A DNA stretch of 20,597 nt from Clostridia bacterium (GTDB lineage Bacteria > Bacillota > Clostridia > Oscillospirales > Butyricicoccaceae). The DNA lies in the NCBI GenBank assembly GCA_017396925.1, contig JAFQKM010000131.1:1-20597 (forward strand), in the 5' to 3' direction. The notes under the pieces were generated by a model, which ran no database searches, was not told the DNA's origin, and was given only the letters and a program-made list of their open reading frames with translations. Every line of letters starts with the position of its first letter. The first letter of the stretch is position 1. The position numbers and the translations under genes are program-made. Shown here piece by piece: positions 16,066 to 20,597 of this stretch.

Positions 16066-16566
16066 ATGTATCAAGCACTTGTATCATTCAATGGCTGGAC
16101 ATTCATCGCGCAGATCTGCAATCTGCTCATCCAGATGCTCCTGTTCAAGAAATTGCTGTTTGATCCCGTACAGAAGATCATTGCCCAGCGTCAGAATGAG
16201 GTCGGCGAGCTGTATACAGCCGCCGAGGAAGCCAAGCAGAGCGCCGAGCACGACAAGGCCGAATATTCGGAAAAGCTGCTCACTGCCAATGAAGAGGCTT
16301 CCCGCATTGTCCGCACCGCCACCGAGCGTGCCGGCAAGCAGGGCGACGAGATCGTACAGGAGGCCCAGAAGCAGGCACAGGCTCTGCTGAAAAAGGCCGA
16401 CGACGACATCGCCCGCGAACGCGTCAAGGCGATGAACGAGATCAAGAACGACATTTCCCAGATGGCTCTGGATATCGCTGAAAAGGTCGTTGAGAAGGAG
16501 ATCCGTCCCGAGGACCACAAGGCTTTGATCGAGGACTTTATTGCAGCGGTAGGTGACGACGCATGA
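16066..16566 (+). CDS. atpF: ATP synthase F0 subunit b
   Basis: The peripheral-stalk subunit linking F0 to F1. It has 166 residues: one N-terminal membrane helix (about 8-28, GWTFIAQICNLLIQMLLFKKL), then a long charged, alanine- and glutamate-rich helix (about 35-150) that dimerises as a coiled coil. AAGGAG (16051-16056) is nine bases before the ATG. The last four bases overlap the atpH start (ATGA), so the two stalk proteins are translationally coupled. Length and charge pattern are normal. Confidence 0.95.
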   Translation: MYQALVSFNGWTFIAQICNLLIQMLLFKKLLFDPVQKIIAQRQNEVGELYTAAEEAKQSAEHDKAEYSEKLLTANEEASRIVRTATERAGKQGDEIVQEAQKQAQALLKKADDDIARERVKAMNEIKNDISQMALDIAEKVVEKEIRPEDHKALIEDFIAAVGDDA

Positions 16567-17102
16567 CCGAGATCGGCAAGGCCTACGGCGGCGCGCTCTT
16601 CCAGCTGGCCCGTGAAGAGGGCCTGGACGAGACCATCGGCGCACAGCTTAAGGTGCTGTGTGAGGCACTGCGGGAAGATCCCGATTATGTGCGCCTGATG
16701 ATGACCCCCACCCTGAAAAAGTCCAAGCGACTGGAGATCCTCGGTGAAAGCTTCAGCGGCAAGATTCACGAATATGTGCTCAACTTTCTGTCGATCCTGG
16801 TGGAAAACGGCACCTTTGAAGAGATCTTCGCCTGCCGCGAGGAATACCAGAAGCTTTATAACAAAGCCCATGGCATCGTGACCGTTGTTGCTTATACCGT
16901 CATCGAACTGGATGACGAGCTGCAGGGCAAGCTTCGTGAAAAGCTGGAAAAGACCCTGGGCAAGACGGTCGAACTGCAGTGCCGCATCGATCGTTCCATG
17001 CTGGGCGGCGTCCGCCTGGAAATGGAAGGCGAGCGCCTGGACGGCAGCGTCAAGTCCCGTCTGGACGGCATCCGTGCCGCACTGTTTGGCGCAAAAGCCT
17101 AA
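16563..17102 (+). CDS. atpH: ATP synthase F1 subunit delta
   Basis: Connects subunit b to the top of the alpha3beta3 head. The 179 residues are all-helical in the first 110 (AYGGALFQLAREEG, LNFLSILVENGTFEEI) and end in the diagnostic LGGVRLEMEGERLDGSVKSRLDGIR. It starts four bases inside atpF. A 102-nt gap to atpA follows, containing a 7-bp hairpin with loop CTT (17119-17125/17129-17135) but no displaced gene tail and no U-run. Confidence 0.95.
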   Translation: MTEIGKAYGGALFQLAREEGLDETIGAQLKVLCEALREDPDYVRLMMTPTLKKSKRLEILGESFSGKIHEYVLNFLSILVENGTFEEIFACREEYQKLYNKAHGIVTVVAYTVIELDDELQGKLREKLEKTLGKTVELQCRIDRSMLGGVRLEMEGERLDGSVKSRLDGIRAALFGAKA

Positions 17103-17204
17103 ACCCAAACGCATTTTTCGGTTTGCTTCAAACCGTTTACGTCAAATACCCCTGTGCCGCACCGCACGCATTCCGGGCGGCATGGAGAGAAAGCAGGTGA
17201 GCTA

Positions 17205-18722
<1,518 letters not shown>

Positions 18723-18743
18723 AGGGGCAGGTGAGAAGAAGAT

Positions 18744-19604
18744 ATGGCAGGAGCATCCATGAAGGATATCAAGCTGCGCATCAAAAGTGTACAAAGCACC
18801 ATGCAGATCACCAAAGCTATGGAGCTGGTTGCCTCTTCGAAGCTGCGCAGAGCCAAGGAAAGGGCAGAGAACAGCCGCCCTTACTTCGACTTGCTTTATA
18901 AGTCCCTTTGCGACATTGCCGCCGCAGCCGGCAGCGATGTTGAATCTCCCTTCATGCAGAAGAGAGAGGTTAAAAAGACATGTTATATCGTCATCGCCGG
19001 TGACAGAGGTCTGGCCGGCGGTTACAACAGCAATATTTTCAAGCTGACCGCGGCCGAGTGCCCCGATTTCGGCGAGGCCTGCTTCCTGCCCATCGGCAAG
19101 AAGGCCGTCGAGCACTTCAAGAAGAAGGGCGCCGAGATCCTCACAGAAGAGTTCATGCTGGTCGAGGACATCACCGGTTCTCATGCCGAAGCCATGGCCG
19201 ATCTGATCTGCCGCGAATATCTGGCCGGTACCTTTGATAAGGTCGAACTGGTCTATACCAGCTTTATTTCGATGCTCTCCCAGAGCCCCATGTGCCTGAC
19301 CGTGCTCCCCGTCGAGCCGTCGACGCTGGAGAAGAAGGACGAGCGTCAGCCTCTGACCATCTACGAACCGGCGCCCGCAGTGTTGTTCGACAACCTGATC
19401 CCCGGGTTTGTCACCGGTATGGTCTATGGCGGCGTATGCGAAAGCCTTGCCAGCGAGCTGGCTGCCCGCCGCAATGCCATGGACGCCGCCAGCAAGAATG
19501 CCGGCGAGATGATCGAAGACCTCAGCCTAAAATACAACCGTGCACGCCAGGGCGCGATCACCCAGGAACTCACCGAGATCGTTGCCGGCGCCGAAGCACA
19601 GTAA
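18744..19604 (+). CDS. atpG: ATP synthase F1 subunit gamma
   Basis: The central rotating shaft of F1. The 286 residues have the conserved N-terminal helix MKDIKLRIKSVQSTMQITKAMELVASSKLRRA and C-terminal helix ARRNAMDAASKNAGEMIEDLSLKYNRARQGAITQELTEIVAGAEA, which form the antiparallel coiled coil inside the head. The Rossmann-like middle domain contains VIAGDRGLAGGYNSNI. The ATG at 18744 follows AGGTGAG; an internal ATG five codons later also matches common family starts. The gene sits 21 bases after atpA and 12 before atpD. Confidence 0.96.
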   Translation: MAGASMKDIKLRIKSVQSTMQITKAMELVASSKLRRAKERAENSRPYFDLLYKSLCDIAAAAGSDVESPFMQKREVKKTCYIVIAGDRGLAGGYNSNIFKLTAAECPDFGEACFLPIGKKAVEHFKKKGAEILTEEFMLVEDITGSHAEAMADLICREYLAGTFDKVELVYTSFISMLSQSPMCLTVLPVEPSTLEKKDERQPLTIYEPAPAVLFDNLIPGFVTGMVYGGVCESLASELAARRNAMDAASKNAGEMIEDLSLKYNRARQGAITQELTEIVAGAEAQ

Positions 19605-19616
19605 GGAGGAAAGCCC

Positions 19617-20597
19617 ATGCAGGAAAAGCATGTTGGTACAGTTGTACAGGTCATCGGCCCCGTTCTCGACATTCGCTTCGAAGACGGCGAGCTGCCTGCA
19701 CTGCTGAACGCCATTGAAATTGAATTGGGCGAACATAAACTGACCGTCGAAGTCGCACAGCATATCGGCGACAATCTGGTTCGCTGCATCGCCATGAGCA
19801 GCACCGACGGTCTTGTCCGCGGCGCCAAGGCCGTTGATACAGGCGCTTCCATCAGCGTCCCCGTCGGCCCCGGCACACTGGGCCGTATCTTTAACCTTCT
19901 GGGCGAGCCGGTCGACAACCAGCCCGCACCCGAGACCGAAGAGCGCTGGCCCATCCACCGTCCCGCACCTTCCTATGAAGAGCAGGAATCCACAACCGAG
20001 ATCCTCGAGACCGGTATCAAGGTCGTCGACCTGATCTGCCCTTATGCCAAGGGCGGTAAGATCGGTCTGTTCGGCGGCGCAGGCGTCGGCAAGACGGTTC
20101 TGATCATGGAGCTGATCAACAACGTTGCCAAGCAGCACGGCGGCATTTCGGTCTTCACCGGCGTCGGCGAGCGTACCCGTGAAGGCAACGACCTGTATAA
20201 TGAAATGAAGGAATCGGGCGTTCTTGGCAAGACCGCACTGGTCTACGGTCAGATGAACGAACCCCCCGGAGCCCGTATGCGCGTCGGTCTGTCCGGCCTG
20301 ACCATGGCCGAATACTTCCGCGACCGCGAGGGTCAGGACGTTCTGCTCTTTATCGACAATATCTTCCGTTTCACCCAGGCCGGCTCTGAGGTATCGGCGC
20401 TGCTGGGTCGTATGCCCTCGGCCGTAGGTTATCAGCCCACACTGGCCACCGAGATGGGCGCCCTGCAGGAGCGTATCACCTCCACCAAGCGCGGCTCGAT
20501 CACATCGGTCCAGGCCGTTTACGTCCCTGCCGACGACCTTACCGACCCCGCCCCCGCCACTACCTTCGCCCATCTGGACGCCACCACCGTTCTGGAC
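19617..20597 (+). CDS. atpD: ATP synthase F1 subunit beta (C-terminus beyond the window)
   Basis: The catalytic subunit of F1. The first 327 codons are present, running uninterrupted to the right edge; about 140 are missing. The ATG at 19617 follows AAGGAGGA, which overlaps the atpG stop. The P-loop is GGAGVGKT at 153-160, the catalytic glutamate is Glu185 in GVGERTREGND, and Walker B is LLFIDNIF with Asp247. ALLGRMPSAVGYQPTLATEMG and the DELSEED-preceding region ADDLTDPAPATTFAHLDA are also seen. atpC (epsilon) would be expected next. Confidence 0.97.
   Translation, partial: MQEKHVGTVVQVIGPVLDIRFEDGELPALLNAIEIELGEHKLTVEVAQHIGDNLVRCIAMSSTDGLVRGAKAVDTGASISVPVGPGTLGRIFNLLGEPVDNQPAPETEERWPIHRPAPSYEEQESTTEILETGIKVVDLICPYAKGGKIGLFGGAGVGKTVLIMELINNVAKQHGGISVFTGVGERTREGNDLYNEMKESGVLGKTALVYGQMNEPPGARMRVGLSGLTMAEYFRDREGQDVLLFIDNIFRFTQAGSEVSALLGRMPSAVGYQPTLATEMGALQERITSTKRGSITSVQAVYVPADDLTDPAPATTFAHLDATTVLD

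Noticed and set aside
17154..17204. Upstream in-frame start for atpA
   Set aside because: It has no ribosome site, and the added residues (His/Arg/Gly-rich) are unlike any alpha subunit N-terminus; ATG 17205 has both a ribosome site and the expected sequence.

Overview
The window looks like a chromosomal segment of a spore-forming, anaerobic, moderately GC-rich clostridial Firmicute, probably Oscillospiraceae/Ruminococcaceae-like. The evidence is the spoVA sporulation genes at the left edge, AGGAGG-type ribosome binding sites, sigma-A promoters, and an F-type ATP synthase whose c subunit carries Na+-type ligands. The genus assignment is an inference from gene content and style only.

Layout. 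(1) 1-496: end of spoVAD and all of spoVAE (+), closed by a two-way terminator. (2) 536-2796: two minus-strand genes of unknown function, overlapping by 22 nt. (3) 3087-4208: prfB (RF2, minus), diverging from secA (4434-7172, +). (4) 7757-8257: trmL. (5) 8642-13580: a glycolytic block pgk-tpiA-gpmI-eno, covering lower glycolysis except GAPDH and pyruvate kinase. (6) 13867 to the right edge: the ATP synthase operon, AtpZ-like gene, atpI, atpB, atpE, atpF, atpH, atpA, atpG and the first 327 codons of atpD.

The coding content is conventional. The unusual material lies in the intergenic DNA. Immediately after the stop codons of prfB, secA, trmL and atpB sit compact 110-130 nt non-coding elements built from consecutive hairpins. 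Two families can be aligned by eye (three copies each). Within a family some loops and joining segments are conserved while several stems differ by compensating changes. Beyond the elements that follow secA, trmL and atpB, the 3' end of the same gene occurs again: about 20 codons of secA, 6 of trmL, and about 22 plus 13 codons of atpB in two successive copies. Every sense-codon difference between a gene end and its displaced copy is at a third codon position, and all but one (E to D) are synonymous. The displaced tails therefore appear to have evolved as coding sequence, as expected if a small element enters just at the end of a gene and the reading frame is completed by a second, recoded copy of the tail. 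I do not recognise a described bacterial element with this behaviour; this is the candidate novel system of the window.

Secondary points are a c-ring with two carboxylates per ion site (Na+ coupling), an RF2 gene without the programmed frameshift, a folded 5' leader on pgk, and an uncertain, possibly CTG, start for the first atp gene.
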